Shown: positions 12,595 to 25,471, counted from the first letter of the stretch. The stretch is DNA of 64,000 nt from Microcebus murinus (GCF_040939455.1 NC_134119.1:15984501-16048500), one strand, 5' to 3'. Translations and numbers: made by a program. Notes: generated by a model from the letters alone, not told the origin.

Positions 12595-13027
12595 TGACAG
12601 CTTTTGCCATATCCATGTTCCAACATCACTATTGATGTAATGGATTAGACAATTGTTCAGAAATGTTCACTTCCTACCTGCCACTCTCACGGAAATCTAC
12701 TTCACTGTCCTTTGACATGAGAAAGGACTTGGCAAGGAAATTTGCTGTGGCCAATGGGGTGTTAGCAGAAGTGAGTCAAGTAGACTTGACAGTGAGGGCT
12801 TTCCCTCTTCTGCTCCTGCCTTTCACCCCAAGAAGAACATACTTTGGAGGGCAGCTGTCTAAGGAGTGAGTCCAGGATTCAACTCACAGCTTGACATGCT
12901 TCCTGGCCCGAGCTAGTCATAGATGATCCTAATATCAACGAGAAAAATAACATACAACTGTTGTTCTAAGCACCCAAGATTGAAGATGGTTTGATGTGCA
13001 GTATTACTGTGGTGATGGCTAACAAAC
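12595..13027 (+). repeat. Old MaLR/ERVL-type solo LTR
   Basis: The end of the stretch (gttctaagcacccaagattg, then tgcagtattactgtggtgat) matches the typical terminal part of MaLR-type LTRs. Upstream sequence is too decayed to name a subfamily. Confidence 0.45.
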
Positions 13028-13029
13028 CT

Positions 13030-16000
13030 TTGATTTGCATTTCTCTGATGACTAATGATATCGAGCATTTTTTCATATACCTGGTGGCCATTTGTATGTC
13101 GTTGTTTGAGAGATGTTTATTGAGATCCTTTGACCATTTTTAAATCTGATTATTTGATTTTTTTTTTTCCTATTTAGTTGTTGGAGCTCCTTATATATTC
13201 CAGTTATTAGTCCCTTGTCAGATAGGTAGTTTGCGAATATTTTTGCCCGTTCTGTGGGTTGTCTCTTCCCTTTGTTGATTGTTTCCTTTGTTGTGCAGAA
13301 GCTCTTTACCTTCATGTGATCTTATTTGTCAAATTTTGCTTTGGTTGCCTGTGCTTGGTGGCGTTACTCAAGAAGTCCTTGTCTGGACCAATGTCCTGAA
13401 GCATTTCCCCATTGTTTTCTTTTAGTGATTGCATAGTTTCTGGTGTTAGGTTTGAGTTGTTACTCTATTTTGATTTAATTTTGTATATGGCAGGAGATAA
13501 AGGTCTAGTTTCATTCTGCTACATATGGATATCTAGTTTTCCCAACACCATTTATTGAAGAGAGTATCCTTTCCCCACTATATGTTTTTGGCAATTTTGC
13601 CAAAGATAAGTTCACTATAGATATGTGGAGCTATTTCTTGGTTCTCTAATCTGGTCCTTTGGTCTGTGTGTTTGTTTTTATGTGCCAGTATTATGCTGCT
13701 TTGGTTTCTACAGCTCTATAGTATAATTTGAAGTCAGGTAATGTGATTCCTTTAGTTTATTCTTTTTGCTCAGAATGGCTTTGGCTATTCTGGGTCTTTT
13801 GTGGTTCTATATAAATCTGAGGATTATTTTTTCTATTTCTGTGAAGAATGTCATTGGTATTTTGATGAAGATTGCATTGAATCTGTAGATGGCTTTGGAT
13901 AGTATGGACAATATCAATTCTTTCAATCCATTGCATGGAATATTGTTCGATTTTATATGTTTTCTTCAATTTCTTTCATGACTGTGGTATAACTTTCATT
14001 ATAGAGGTCTTTCACTTCTTTGGTTAAGTTTATTCCTTGGTATTTTATTTTATGTTTAGCTATTATAAATGGGATTACTTTCTTGGTTTCTTTTTCAGAT
14101 TTACTGTTGGCATATAGAATTGTTACTGATTTTTGTATGTTGATTTTGTATCCTAAAACTTTACTAAATTTGTTTATCAGTTTTAATGGTTTTGTGTGTG
14201 TGTGTGTGTAGTCTTTAGGTTTCTCTAGATCATATCATTTGTAAACAAGGATAATTTGACTTCTTTCTTTCCAGTTTGAATGCCCTTTCTTTTTTTCTCT
14301 TGTCTGATTGCTCTAGCTAGAACTTCCAATACTATGTTGAAAACCAGTGGTGAAAGTGACATCCTTATCTTGCTCCAGATCTCAGAAAAGGCTTTCAGTT
14401 TTTCCCCATTCAGTATGGTACTAGCTGTGGGTCTGTCATCCTTTATTGTGTTTAGGTAAGTTCTTTCTATACCCAGTTTTTCAGGGTTTTTTATCATGAA
14501 GGGACGTTGAATTTTATTGAATGCTTTTTCAGCATCAATTGAAATGATCATATGGTTTTTGTCCTTCGTTCTGTTGATATGATGTATCACATTGAGTAAT
14601 ATACATATATTGAACCATCCTCCCATCCCTGGGATGTATTCCACTTGATCATGATGAATAATCTTTTGATATGTTGCTGAATTAAATTTGCTACTATTCT
14701 GTTGAGGATTTTTGCATCTATGCTCATCAGCAATTGGACTATAATTTTCCTTTTTGTTGTCTTTTTCTGGTTTTGGTATCAGGATGATACAGGCCTTATA
14801 GAATGAGTTTGGGAGTATTCCCTCTTCCTCAATATTTTGGAATAGTTTAAGTAGTATTGGTATTAGTTCTTCTTTGATTACTTGGTAGAATTCAACAGTG
14901 AAGGCATCAGGTCCTGAGCTTTTCTTTGATGAAAGACTTTTTATTACTGCTTCTATCTTATTACTTTATTCAGGTTTTGCATTTTTTCTTGGTTCAATCT
15001 TGGTAGGATGTATGTGTTTAGGAATTTATCCATTTCTTCTAGGATTTCCAACTACTTGATAGAGAAGCATAGCTACTCTTGCTTTTTTTTTTTTTTTTTT
15101 TGGTTTCCACTTGCATGGAATATCTTTTTCCATCTCTTTATTTTCAATCTATATGTGTTTTTATAGGTGAAGTATGTTTCTTGTAGACAACAGACAACAT
15201 ATAGTTGGGTTGTTTTAATCCAGTCAGCCACTCTATGTCTTTTGATTAGAAAGTTTAGTCCATTCACATTCAATGCTATTATTGATAGGTAAGGACTTAA
15301 CTACTGCCATGTTGTTATTTGATTTCTGGGATTTGTGGTCTTCTTTTTCTTTCCTCTTTTCCTCCTTTGTTAGAAGTGATTTTCTTTGGTAGTGTGTTTT
15401 AATTTCTTTTTATTTTTTTGTGGTCTGCTGTAGTTGTCTTGATTTGCAGTTACCATGAGGTTTGCAAAAAAATGTTTTATAACCAATTATTTTAAACATA
15501 TGATAATTCTGCTTACAAACAAATAAGCAAAGAGAAATTGAACAGAAATTCTACACTTTATCTCCCCTGTTTAACTTTTTGTTTTCATCAATATCTTTTT
15601 ATACTATCTCTCAAAAAGTTGTGGTAGCTATTTTTGAAAGGTTTGTCTTTTAGTCTTAGTATTCAAGATATAAGTATACTGCAATTATAGCAATAGAGCA
15701 TTTTGTAATTATGTACTTTTACCAGTGAGTCATAACCTTCAGATGATTTCTTATTGTTCATTAATGTTCCTTTCAGAATGAAGAACTTCTTTTATCATTT
15801 CTTGTAGGACAGGTCTAGTGTTGATAAAATCGCTCAGGTTTTGTTTGTCGGAGAAAGTCTTTTTCTCCTTCATGTTTGAAAGATAGTTTTACAGGACATA
15901 ATATTATAAGGTTAAAGTTCTTTTCCTTCAGCACTTTGAATATGCCATGCCACTCTCTCCTGGCCTATAAGGTTTTCATTGAGAAAGTCTGCTGCCAAAT

Positions 16001-17970
16001 ATATTGGAGTTCCTTTATATCTTATTTTTTTTCTTGTTTCCTTTAGGACCTTTTCTTTATCCAGGACCTTTTCTTTATCCATGACCTGAGGGAGCTTGAT
16101 TTTTAAATGCCCTGAGGTAGTCTTTTTTTGTGTTAAATCTCCTTGTTGTTCTGTGACCTTCTTGAATCTGGATACTGATATCTTTCTCTAGGTTTGGAAA
16201 GTTCTGTTATTTCTTTGAATAAATTTTCTATTTATTCAAATAGAAAATTCAATATCTCTCTCCACTTCCTCTTTAAGGCCAATAACTCTGAGATTTGCCC
16301 TTTGGAGGCTATTTTATAGATCTTGTAAGCACATTTCATTCTTTTTTATTCTTTTTTTCTTTTTTTCTCTTCTGATTGTGTATTTTCAAATAGCCTGTCT
16401 TCAAGCTCAATTATGCTGTTGAGAGACTAATTACGTATTTCTCAACTTACCAATTGAACTTTTCAGCTCCAGAATTTCTGCTTAATTTTTTTTTTTTTTT
16501 TTTAATTTCAATCTCTTTGTTAAATTTCTCTGATGGACTTCTGAATTTCTTCCCTGTGTTGTCTTTAAGTTCACTGAAGTTCTTCAGGACAGCTATTTTG
16601 AATTTTTTGTCAGAGGGATCACATATCCCCATCACTCTAGGATTGGTCACTGATACGTTATTTAGTTGGTGAGGTCATGTTTTCCTGGGTGTTGTTGATG
16701 CTTGTAGATATCTGTCACTGTCTGGACATTAAAGAGTTAGGTATTTATTTTAATCTCCACAGTTGGGACTTGTTTAAACCTGTCCTTCTTGAGAAGGCTT
16801 TCTAGGTATTCAAAGGGAATTGAGTGTTGTGATCTAAGTCTTTGGTCACTGCAGCCATATCAGCACAGGGGTTTCCCCTAGCCCAGTAATGTTGTGACTC
16901 TTGCAGACACCAGGTAGTTCCACTTTGGTGGACTTGAGTAAGATGTGTGAGAATTCCCTGGATTACCAGTCAGTCTCGCACTGTCTTCCCTCACTCTCTG
17001 TGCTATGCTGCTGGAGTTGGGGGAGTAGCCATGTGGGCACTCCCTCATGGCCACCAGAGCTGGGCCTGCAATACATCACACCTGAAGCCAGTCCAGTCTC
17101 ACCTAGAGCCTGTGGTGACTGCTACCTGGCTACCTCTGATGTTTATTCAAAGCCCAAGGGCTCTTTAGTCAGCTGGTGGTGGATCCTGCCAGGACTGGGT
17201 CCTTCTCTTCAAGGTAGCATGTTTCCTTCTGGCCTAGGGTGGATCTAGAAATGCTTTCCAGGAACTAAATTCTGGACTCAGGATTTAGCTTTAGGAGTCT
17301 GTTTGGTACTTTATTTTACTGTGGCTGATCTGGTACCCAAGTTGCAAAACAAAGACCTCTAAACTCTTTCCTTTCCTTTCCCCAAGTGGAATAAGGCTCC
17401 CTGAGCCACACTGCCTATAGTTGGGGGAAGGGAGAAGCAGGCACTGGCTTGGCCATCACTGCTGGTCTCTTACTGGGTCACATGTACCCCAGGTCTGCTG
17501 GCTCCAAGCCAACACAGCTGCACGAATTGACCAAGGACTGTAGCCTTTGTGGCCTGACTGCCTTATGAATTTATTCTAGGCCCCAGGCCACTTTTTGTCA
17601 GCTGGTGGTGGGGCTAGCCAGAACTCAGGTTTCAGGCCAGAGGCTTTCCCTTTGGCTGGGCTGGTCTAAATGCTCTTCCTGTGGGTGCTGGCACAATTCT
17701 GTTCTGTGCTGCATTTCTCTATGATAGGACAGCCCCAAGTTCTAATTCAAAGTCCCACAATCACTGCATAGGCAATGCAAGACTGTCTTTTCTGCCCTCT
17801 TCAATGTCTCTTTCTTTGACACAATGTTAAAACCTGGTACTGGATTGCTCACCTGACTTTGTTTCTTCTGAAGATACTTTTGCTTTCCCGTGTGGATGGT
17901 TGTTGAATTTGGTGTTCGTGCGGAAGGACAATCACTGGAGGTTTTTAGCTATCTTGCTCCGCCCCCCACA
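13030..17970 (-). mobile_element. Old L1 retrotransposon with 5' end, internally deleted
   Basis: The L1 reads from high to low coordinate. Its 5' end is recognisable at 17970 (ggggggcggagcaagatagc on the minus strand) and is followed by a GC-richer 5' region to about 16750. The endonuclease start of ORF2 is at 15273-15073 (NVNGLNFLIKRHRVADWI). Near 15065 the sequence jumps to the reverse transcriptase part, so roughly the second half of the endonuclease and the linker are missing. Part of RT is open at 14644-14225, but the catalytic FADD motif reads FTND. The copy stops near 13030 inside the ORF2 C-terminal region with no 3' UTR or A tail. It is dead. A tandem 18-bp repeat sits at 16045-16080. 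Confidence 0.9.
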
Positions 17971-18989
17971 ACATTGTTTCTTAATTTTTTTCCCATAGAA
18001 ATTATAGCTATGGAATTGTAAGTTTGCTTTGTGCCTAATTTTTTAGCAAACGATAATATGTTAATCTCTACATCATCTAAAATCATCTATCAAGCTACAT
18101 ACAAATGGTGCATGTATGAAACTTGGAGAAACACTGAATTAATGTATACAGAGGAGGTCTCTTAGGCTAAACTCTGCTGACTTAATAATGGTACTGAAGT
18201 GGAAGGAACCTGGTCTTAGAGTTTAGGGCATCTGTACCTACATTTAACTCCCAAGTCAAATGGAAGAAGGCTATCATTCCACATGCAGGGACACCGATTT
18301 ATGTTCTTTTTAAGCTACTGATGATTAGAGAAGATGAGCTCAATTAGACTTTATTTTACCCTAGACTTCCAAGTTCACTATCTAGGTCTAGGATCCAAGA
18401 GTAGCTAAGTGAGAGAAAGAGCAAAGACCAATTTAATGTGAAATAACAGGCTGTCAGTGTAAATACAGGACTTGAAGAGAAGTTGAGTCTTGGTGGTACG
18501 CTATGTTGTAATGATACTTTCCCATGAACTGTTCTTTACAGTGAAGTCACCAACACTATCCAAACTAATCTTAAATGTCACTCTTCTCCATGATGCAGTT
18601 CCAAAAGCCATAAACTAAACATATTTAACTTCAAAAAAAAAAAACAAAAAACATTCTAGTCCTTGGTTCTTCCATAGCTGCTTGAGTAGCATCCAGGTTT
18701 CATATCCAAGTATTTGGCAATAATACATAGGTATGCAGAGGTAAACACACACTCCTGAGAAAATTCACCCATCACAAAGGGAGACAAAACAAATTGGGCA
18801 TCATTTGACTCGCCCTCCCTGCAACAAATGCCATACAACAAACCACAACTCCAGCTTCTGTAAATTCCTTCTCTTCGTTGGATATGCCTTTGTTTTTTCT
18901 TTTTCTTTCTCTTTGTTACTTCCTTTCTTGTTACTGTGATAGGTTTTGAATCTTAGGACTGCCTGTTCCTGGCCACCTTTCTCAGAGGC
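17971..18989. other. Intronic DNA, nothing recognised
   Basis: No exon or repeat was recognised apart from an A12 run near 18633. A 61-codon minus-strand frame at 18656-18841 has no similarity that I know. Confidence 0.45.
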
Positions 18990-19215
18990 ATTGTGGTCAG
19001 TGAATGGGGATGGAGTTTAACTCCCTAGACTTTGGGAAGAGCTGGTTTCAAATTCAAGCTCTGGCATTTCTGTTTGTGTGATTTGGGGCAAGTCCCATTC
19101 ACTTCCAGAATTTTAATGTTGTCACTGATAGATGGAGATAATGGTATCTCCCTCATAAAATTTGAGGATCAAAAGAAATAATGACTGATTATAATAAATA
19201 CTTGATTAATATTTA
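18990..19215 (+). repeat. MIR SINE
   Basis: The MIR order is clear: 'cattgtggtcagtgaatggg', 'ggtttcaaattcaagctctg', 'gtgatttggggcaagtccca', and finally 'ttataataaatacttgatta'. Confidence 0.75.
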
Positions 19216-19907
19216 TTGGCTGAGAGAAACAAAGAGATTTCAACTTCTGGATATCTCTTAATCACTGACCCTTACATAACACAAACTTGGCTGAATTGCC
19301 TGTTTGTATCATACAAAAATTTATCACAAATCCCTCCTCTGGGGTAGCATTCATTTATTATTCCTCTATCCAGCCAGCACATTATGCTGAGTACCTACTA
19401 TGTATGAAGCTTAATGAAAAGAATTAAATGGATCAGAGCTCTGGCTTAGCTAGATTAAATCTCAGAGGAGACAGCACTATTGCTTTTTAGCATCGTATTT
19501 TCCTTTTATTACTTTTTCTTATCCATAATTAGCATTCTTGCATTCTAGATGAAGAACAAATAAGTATCAAAAATAAATAAAATGTCACACATTTCTCTCT
19601 CTCTGGCTTTGGAACAAGACTCATTCTTTTGGATTTGCTAAAGGTAAAATTGATCCAGAGTCTTGTACTAAAAAGTCAAATTTCAGATATAAATTTTATT
19701 AATGTGAGTCTCTTTTTTCTTTCAGTCTTTATGTTTTTGGTTGGGAATAGGCTGTTTTAATTAATAAATGCCAAGAATGGATTTTTTCAAAGCTAATGTT
19801 TAAATTCCTTAACCACAGTCACTTGAAGTCAGATGCTTTTAACCCACTGTGCTGCATTTCTAAGGTATTTCCAATTTTACCTCTTGGCATGCAGCATGTT
19901 CAGATTC

Positions 19908-20062
19908 TTTCTCTCCTTTCCAGTTCTTCTTCTTCCATTTCCTTCTTTTCCTCCCTCTCTCCTTCCTTCCTCTGCTTGCCTTCCTGCATCCTCATTCTTG
20001 TCCTCCCTCCCTCCTTTCCTGCTTGACTTCTTTCTTTCTCTCCCCCCTTCTTTCTTTTCTGA
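19908..20062. repeat. Long polypyrimidine tract
   Basis: About 155 bp on the plus strand are almost only C and T (units such as CCTT, CTTCTT and CCCT). On the MACROD2 strand it reads as polypurine. All open frames here are simple-sequence artefacts. Confidence 0.9.
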
Positions 20063-20966
20063 GTCTAACATTTGTTATTATGGAGACCTCCATATTTTAT
20101 GAAGATTTCATTAACAACAACAAAAAAAACAATGAGATATATACTCATTTTAAAAAATAACATGCATTTATTTCTAAATAGAAATCAATAAAAATAGAAA
20201 AAAGTCCAATAAGCCTAGCCTTTAAATAAGTCTAGTAACATTACAAAACAAAAAAGGATCGTTATACATGATTTACTTTGAAACTAATCAGAAAAATGCC
20301 AATGAAAAATGACCCTGAACAACTCCTTCCATGTTACATTTTTTTGTATTATCAGCCCAGAAAAAAATAATGTACACAATTCCAATCTCTCTCATTCTCC
20401 CTTTTTGCTCCTTTCTCTCTCTCTCTTTCGCTCCCTCTCGTTCACACCTTCTTTCATCTGTCTTTTCATTTATATAAAATTGATATTTTCTGCAGTGTGA
20501 CTTTTTATATTCTATAGAATATCTGTATTTATAATATACAGTAATATACATAACAGGTATTAATATAATATGTATGCATTGAGTAGTATTGCATTTTAAT
20601 ATAAGCATTAATTTTGGTGCATATTAATATATACTGTAACATATATTAATCAGTATTCCACTGTAATATGTATTAATATCCTGCTCCATAGAAATGGATA
20701 TATATCATAAGTTCTTTAACCAGGCCTATGTTGGTACACTCCTGATGTGTTTCTATACTGTTGCTTTTATAAGTGGCTACAGTGAATATTCTTGTACTTT
20801 GCAAAATTGCCTTCTAAAAAGGTCAGATCAGTCTATGCCCCAATTAGGGTATTGTAAGGATTTCTCCATAGTCTCCTAGCACTGAATAGCCTCAAACTTT
20901 CCAAGGAGAAAAATGGTATGTCCTCATCGTTTTGATTTGCATTACATTATGAGTAAGGTTACCACT

Positions 20967-21016
20967 TTTCCTTCCCTCCTTCCCTCCCTCCCTCCCTCCC
21001 TCCCTCCTTCCCTCCT
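20967..21016 (-). repeat. (CCCT)n microsatellite, G-quadruplex motif on the transcript strand
   Basis: The plus strand is CCTT and CCCT units. On the minus strand, the strand of MACROD2 transcription, it gives at least five GGG runs spaced by single A residues, which meets the usual G3N1 quadruplex pattern. Confidence 0.9.
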
Positions 21017-21050
21017 AGGGGCCAGAGCTGCAAGGGGCCCCTAGGAGGGA
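21009..21050. repeat. Perfect 15-bp inverted repeat (hairpin)
   Basis: TCCCTCCTAGGGGCC at 21009-21023 is matched exactly by its reverse complement at 21036-21050, with a 12-base spacer (agagctgcaagg). One arm overlaps the end of the CCCT microsatellite. Confidence 0.97.
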
Positions 21051-21250
21051 CCCCGATTTTTGTGTTTTACCGATTTTCCTAGTTGGTTTTTCATTTTTTT
21101 TCCCTTATTGACTTTTATATATTCATAAATTAAGAAAATTAACCTGTTCTCTGTCCAATATGTTGCAAATATTTTCTCCTGGATTATCATGTCTTTTTAT
21201 TTTAAGATCCATTAAATAAATTCAATTATGCTTTCTTCCAAAAGTTTTAG

Positions 21251-23004
21251 GAATTTTTAAGGGACATGTTATGTACCAACATAACCATGAAATTCTTTCT
21301 TTATTCAAATTCATTAATTTATCAAAGATGTGTCTTGTGGTGAGATTTCTGTATTGGTTTTTTTGGAAAATGGTTTGCCCATTAGATCATCAATTAGGTT
21401 TTCAAAAAAAAAAAAAATTAGGTTTTCCCTTCATTTTAGCGAATTTTCTGTTCTATATATTAACTTTGAAATTTCAGGGACACAAATTTTTCCTACCTGG
21501 GACAGTTTATTCATTTTTTTGCATATGTTTTATTTTGTCTCTCATTATTTTAGGGTTGTTGTCTTCTTTTTCACTGTGATAATCTCAGCCCTTTTTCTTT
21601 GCCAGTAATTTGGTCTTTGCTGTTCTTAATTGATTTAGTTCTCTAAGAGTAGAAAATGTATCTTCCGGATCATTTGTTATTTTATCGTAGAATCTTCAAG
21701 CTCTTTTAATATTTTTTCAAAGTTCTTCAATGATAATTGTAGGGAATTTTAATCTTTTTCTTATGTTACGTTTTCTTCCACGGTAGATTCTTCATCTGCC
21801 CTTTGCTGGTTTGCTTGTTCACCTGCTTTCTTCCTTCCCTCCCTCTCTTGGTTAGGGCTTCAGTGCACATGCAGGGCAATACACCTGGCATGTGCACATC
21901 AGCATGTTACTCTTCTCTCACCTGCTCTGTGTCCTGCTGGTCCTCCAAGAGCTACCTAGAAGCAGAATTCTCTTTTAGAGGTTTCCTTTGGAGCGTGTTT
22001 GTGTTGGGGGGAAGTGGCCAGAGCATCCACTACATGAGTTACTTTGGATTTCTCAGCAAGAGTGTAGCAAACCCCACACCCAGCCTAGGTTCACCCCTGC
22101 TTTGTCTGCACAGTAGCCTGCCGTAGGGGGGCTATCTTGGGAGCCTGGATAATATTTTCAATTCAACATGGAGGGACTCATAACATTCACAGAGAAAGAG
22201 TCAGCCTGGAAGCTCCTCTGTTCTCTTGTGCTGTTTTCTCTCTCAGTCTTCCAAACCAGAAGGTGATAAACACTCTGCAGCTTCCTCACTGAGGGAGGGA
22301 AGGAAGCTCCTCCTTCAAGGAAGCTCTGCCTGGGGCTCCAGAGTACCTCTCCTCCTCCCTTGCTTTTGTTCAGCCCTTTTGCTTTCTAATAATATTTGAT
22401 GAAGTTCCTGCATTTTATTAATATTTTTTTTGCTAGAAATAATGAGTTCTAGGCATTTGTTATTGGCCTGCCTTTTTCCTCTACTGTTTTTCTTACAGTA
22501 AGAGATACTGACATGGGAAATTACAGTGGAGTTTTCCCTGTTTCTTTGGAGAAGGGCAGAACAAAATGTGTTCATGTCCGACTTCGTGCTCTTGTGGAAA
22601 TTCCCTGGAGTGCTCCTTCGCTAGCTAGGGAGGAAAATGGTAGCTGGTGTGATCTTATGCAGGATTATTTCTGAGCCTGCAGAGTTAGGAGTTAGGGGTG
22701 TGTTGGGACAACACCAGGCTCATTCTCCAGCACATTTCTGGGGAGGTGCCTTTCCTTTCACTGGCTACCAGGCTTTTCTTGTGTTTAATTATTGTTTGTG
22801 TTGATGCCATTTGCTTGTTTGTTCATACTGTGTTTAGCGGAGAATGAGGTTTTGAATTTAACTTCATACCATCTTCTTAAACCCAAGATTAGGCATACAG
22901 AGTATTTGATTCTTTTGGGCATTTGCTATGGGTGTCACACACACGGGCCTCTGCCAGCAGCTGGTTTCAAGAATATTTCCAAATGATGGTTCTGATCAGA
23001 CTTG
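21251..23004. other. Intronic DNA, mostly unclassified
   Basis: This T-rich stretch contains plus-strand frames of about 100 codons (21271-21608, 21803-22126) with low-complexity hydrophobic content from T runs. Part may be very old L1 in antisense. No exon was recognised. Confidence 0.4.
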
Positions 23005-23372
23005 ATATTATGAACTAAATATTTGTTGTTTTTTTTTCCCAAATGCAAATGTTAAAGCCCCAATTCCCAATGTTATTCTATTTAGAAACAAGACCTTTTA
23101 GAGGTAACTAAGGTTAAATGAGGTCATAAGGATGGGACTTTATCTGATAGATTTTTGGCCTTATAAAGAAGAAGAAGAAAGAAATCTCTGTCTCTGCAAT
23201 GTGAGGATATAGTGAGAGGTGGCTATCTATAAACCAGAAAGCAGGTCTTCCCCAGAAACTGAATGAACCGGCACCTTGATCTTGAACTTCTAGCCTCCAG
23301 AACTGTGAGAAATAAATTTCTGTTGCTTGAGCCCCCAGTCTATGGTATTTTGTTTTGGCAGCCAAGGCAGCC
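23005..23372 (+). repeat. MLT1-type MaLR solo LTR
   Basis: The stretch follows the MLT1 consensus closely in order: 'gttaaagccccaattcccaa', 'aaggttaaatgaggtcataa', 'ccttataaagaagaag', 'ccagaactgtgagaaataaa', and 'tatggtattttgttttggca'. It is one LTR with no internal part. Confidence 0.88.
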
Positions 23373-23859
23373 TGGTATCTTTGATTTATACTTAATTCAT
23401 GCTTTCTTAGGGCAAAGGTACAATTAATTGTAAGCCACCTATTACTTACCTATTTTCCCTCATATGGCACCACTTGGACAAATACTGTAGACACATAACT
23501 TTGGACCCTTCTCTGAAGTCAGATACTGAATAAGTTGACAGGAATATACTTGTGGAAACTTTGTGTGTTCCTATAAAAGACCCTTTCTATGGCAAAACAC
23601 CTCTTCATGTGTCAGTTGGGAATATTCTACTCTGATCAAAATCAGAGACTGTCTTTACTAGGAGATGAAAGGCAGTGACGATAGGTCGGGGTGGGCACAA
23701 GATCCTGATATGTATATTTATATTTTATATAAACATAAAAATATCCTTCTTTTACATTTAACCAGACAATGGGCCTCCATGCAGTTACCTTGAGAATGGC
23801 TTGGAATTTCATCATCAGTCAGAATAACTACTCTACAGAGAACCCAATATTTAGGAATA
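23373..23859. other. Intronic DNA, nothing recognised
   Basis: No repeat or exon was identified. A short AT-rich run lies near 23710-23750. Confidence 0.45.
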
Positions 23860-24085
23860 AAAGCCCAATTAAAAGAATCCAATAGATATTTCTGTGCCTG
23901 TTGTGTGTTGGGATACGAAAGGCGTGAGGCCTCCTGATGCCCTCACGGAGTTCAAGAAGTAGCCAAACGGGAGGAAGTCACGAACTCTCACAAGGTCGAG
24001 TGACGAGCTCTATGTGAGAATGTGAACCCAGGGATGTGAGTCACCTCTTCTGAGGGGGGTGAAGAAAAATCCTCCTCAGAAAAAT
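23860..24085 (-). repeat. L2-like LINE relic (antisense)
   Basis: The phrases 'tgttgggatacgaaaggcgt', 'gatgccctcacggagttcaa' and 'ctctatgtgagaatgtgaac' follow the pattern of an antisense L2 tail. The copy is diverged. Confidence 0.4.
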
Positions 24086-25470
24086 GGAACCAGATGGATG
24101 AGTCCGTCTCACATGTTTCGCACTGGGGCCAACACTCGGACAGGCAGAAATCCCTCCTGTGTGTCACACAGCTGGAGGACATAGTTTTTAACACCTTCAA
24201 CCGGACTACCTCAGGCCTGGCCTTCTCCACCCCTGCTTGGCCCGGCCGTGCTGGGTGGCGCTACTTGCGCTGCAATCCTAGGGGCAGTTCCAGCTTCTCT
24301 GTGTCCCCAGCCACTGAGGCCTTCTCAGGTGCTGTCCCGTTTGTCTTAACTGAGCTGGATTCTGATCACATTCCACACGTCTGGATTTTTCTTTCCCCTT
24401 CACAGGCCTCAATTAAGCATCTAATTCTCAGTCAGCCTCATTATGCATTCTCCACTCCCCCCCCCCCCCAGGGCTTGGCAGGAACCAAATGAGAACTCTG
24501 AGGCCCTTCTTGGGGGAGGGGGTGCCAGAGCCTATCTCAGATCAGGGTCTTTCCAGCAGGAACAATACAAATTGGATGTCTGTAACACTCCCCAACAACA
24601 CACACACACATCGTCACACACCCTTTGTGGCTTTTGTTTCTCTACCGGCAACCAGCTAAATCTGTACACAGCGGGGTCCTGCTGAACACAGAGATGTGTG
24701 CTTTTTCCAGAGGAGTCTCTTGATTATTTTCCTCTAATAGGGTTTTAACTATGTAAGGACTCCCCCAGTGGGGTCAGCTTTAGTCTTTTCAATGGTTCTT
24801 TATGTGAAATCTTTCATAAGGAAGGGACTTACTGTTGGAAATAACCAAGGCCGAATTCTTGGAGGAAATTGATGGTACACATAAGCTCTTGAAAGAAAGC
24901 ACCTTTGACTGCTGGGGTTGAAATTCTGCACGGTTACATAGATTGCTCTTCAGTCAAAGGATAATTTAATCCTACACATTCCTAACTATGGATGTCCTTA
25001 ATTATTTCCACTAGACTTTGCCCTCTTTGTATGTTACATTTTTCCTAAATAGCATAAGTTATTCTGAACATTTAATAAAATGTAAGGCATCACCTTTGTT
25101 TATGACCAAAGTCCTAGGAATCTATACCCAGGGGAAGCAAGAGGCATCCAAGAAATAACCTGTGCGTTTACCAGAGCACCAGAGGAAGGTTGCCAGAAGG
25201 CTCTGAACTGGAAGGGAGTGTGTTCAGTTGTGCTAAACATATTCCATTTCTGGTCTTGGCCCCTCAGCACCAATTCCTTCAGCAGCAAAGAAAAATGATA
25301 GACTTTTCCGACTAGAAGAAGTTTCTAAACACATCTATTGAATTAAAGCCCATTCGCCATTCAGCTTGTCCTCACACAGCCCTATTACACATATCTGGAT
25401 CTTAATCTTTGAATTTCTTTGGTTTAACTCAGAAGGCCCTTGGAGAGTTTATGCTCTTTCAGAGCAAATA

Positions 25471-25471
<1 letters not shown>
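24086..25471. other. Intronic DNA, GC/CpG-richer than its surroundings at 24090-24320
   Basis: The first part has clustered CpG and a 132-codon plus-strand frame at 24094-24492, antisense to MACROD2. The frame has no recognisable domain and runs into a C-run (about 24457-24469). The rest, to 25471, shows no repeat that I can name, except a short CA run at 24599-24611. Confidence 0.4.

Larger units (their letters stand above)
20690..21250 (-). repeat. Possible very old L1 fragment
   Basis: Phrases such as 'ttttgatttgcattacatta' and 'caaatattttctcctggatt' are of the kind found in antisense copies of the L1 ORF2 3' region. The copy is highly diverged, and the simple repeat at 20967-21016 interrupts it. 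Confidence 0.35.

Noticed and set aside
14225..14644. 139-codon minus-strand open frame as a gene
   Set aside because: It is the decayed reverse transcriptase part of an L1 (FTND in place of the FADD core).
16045..16080. Tandem 18-bp repeat as a regulatory array
   Set aside because: Only two units, inside a dead L1; a simple local duplication.
16901..17248. 115-codon plus-strand open frame
   Set aside because: It is antisense to the GC-richer 5' region of the L1 at 13030-17970.
19833..20102. Serine/leucine-rich open frames
   Set aside because: They are produced by the polypyrimidine tract at 19908-20062.
24094..24492. 132-codon plus-strand open frame as a new gene
   Set aside because: No domain, no splice context, no start context and low-complexity end. 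Kept only as part of a CpG-rich patch.
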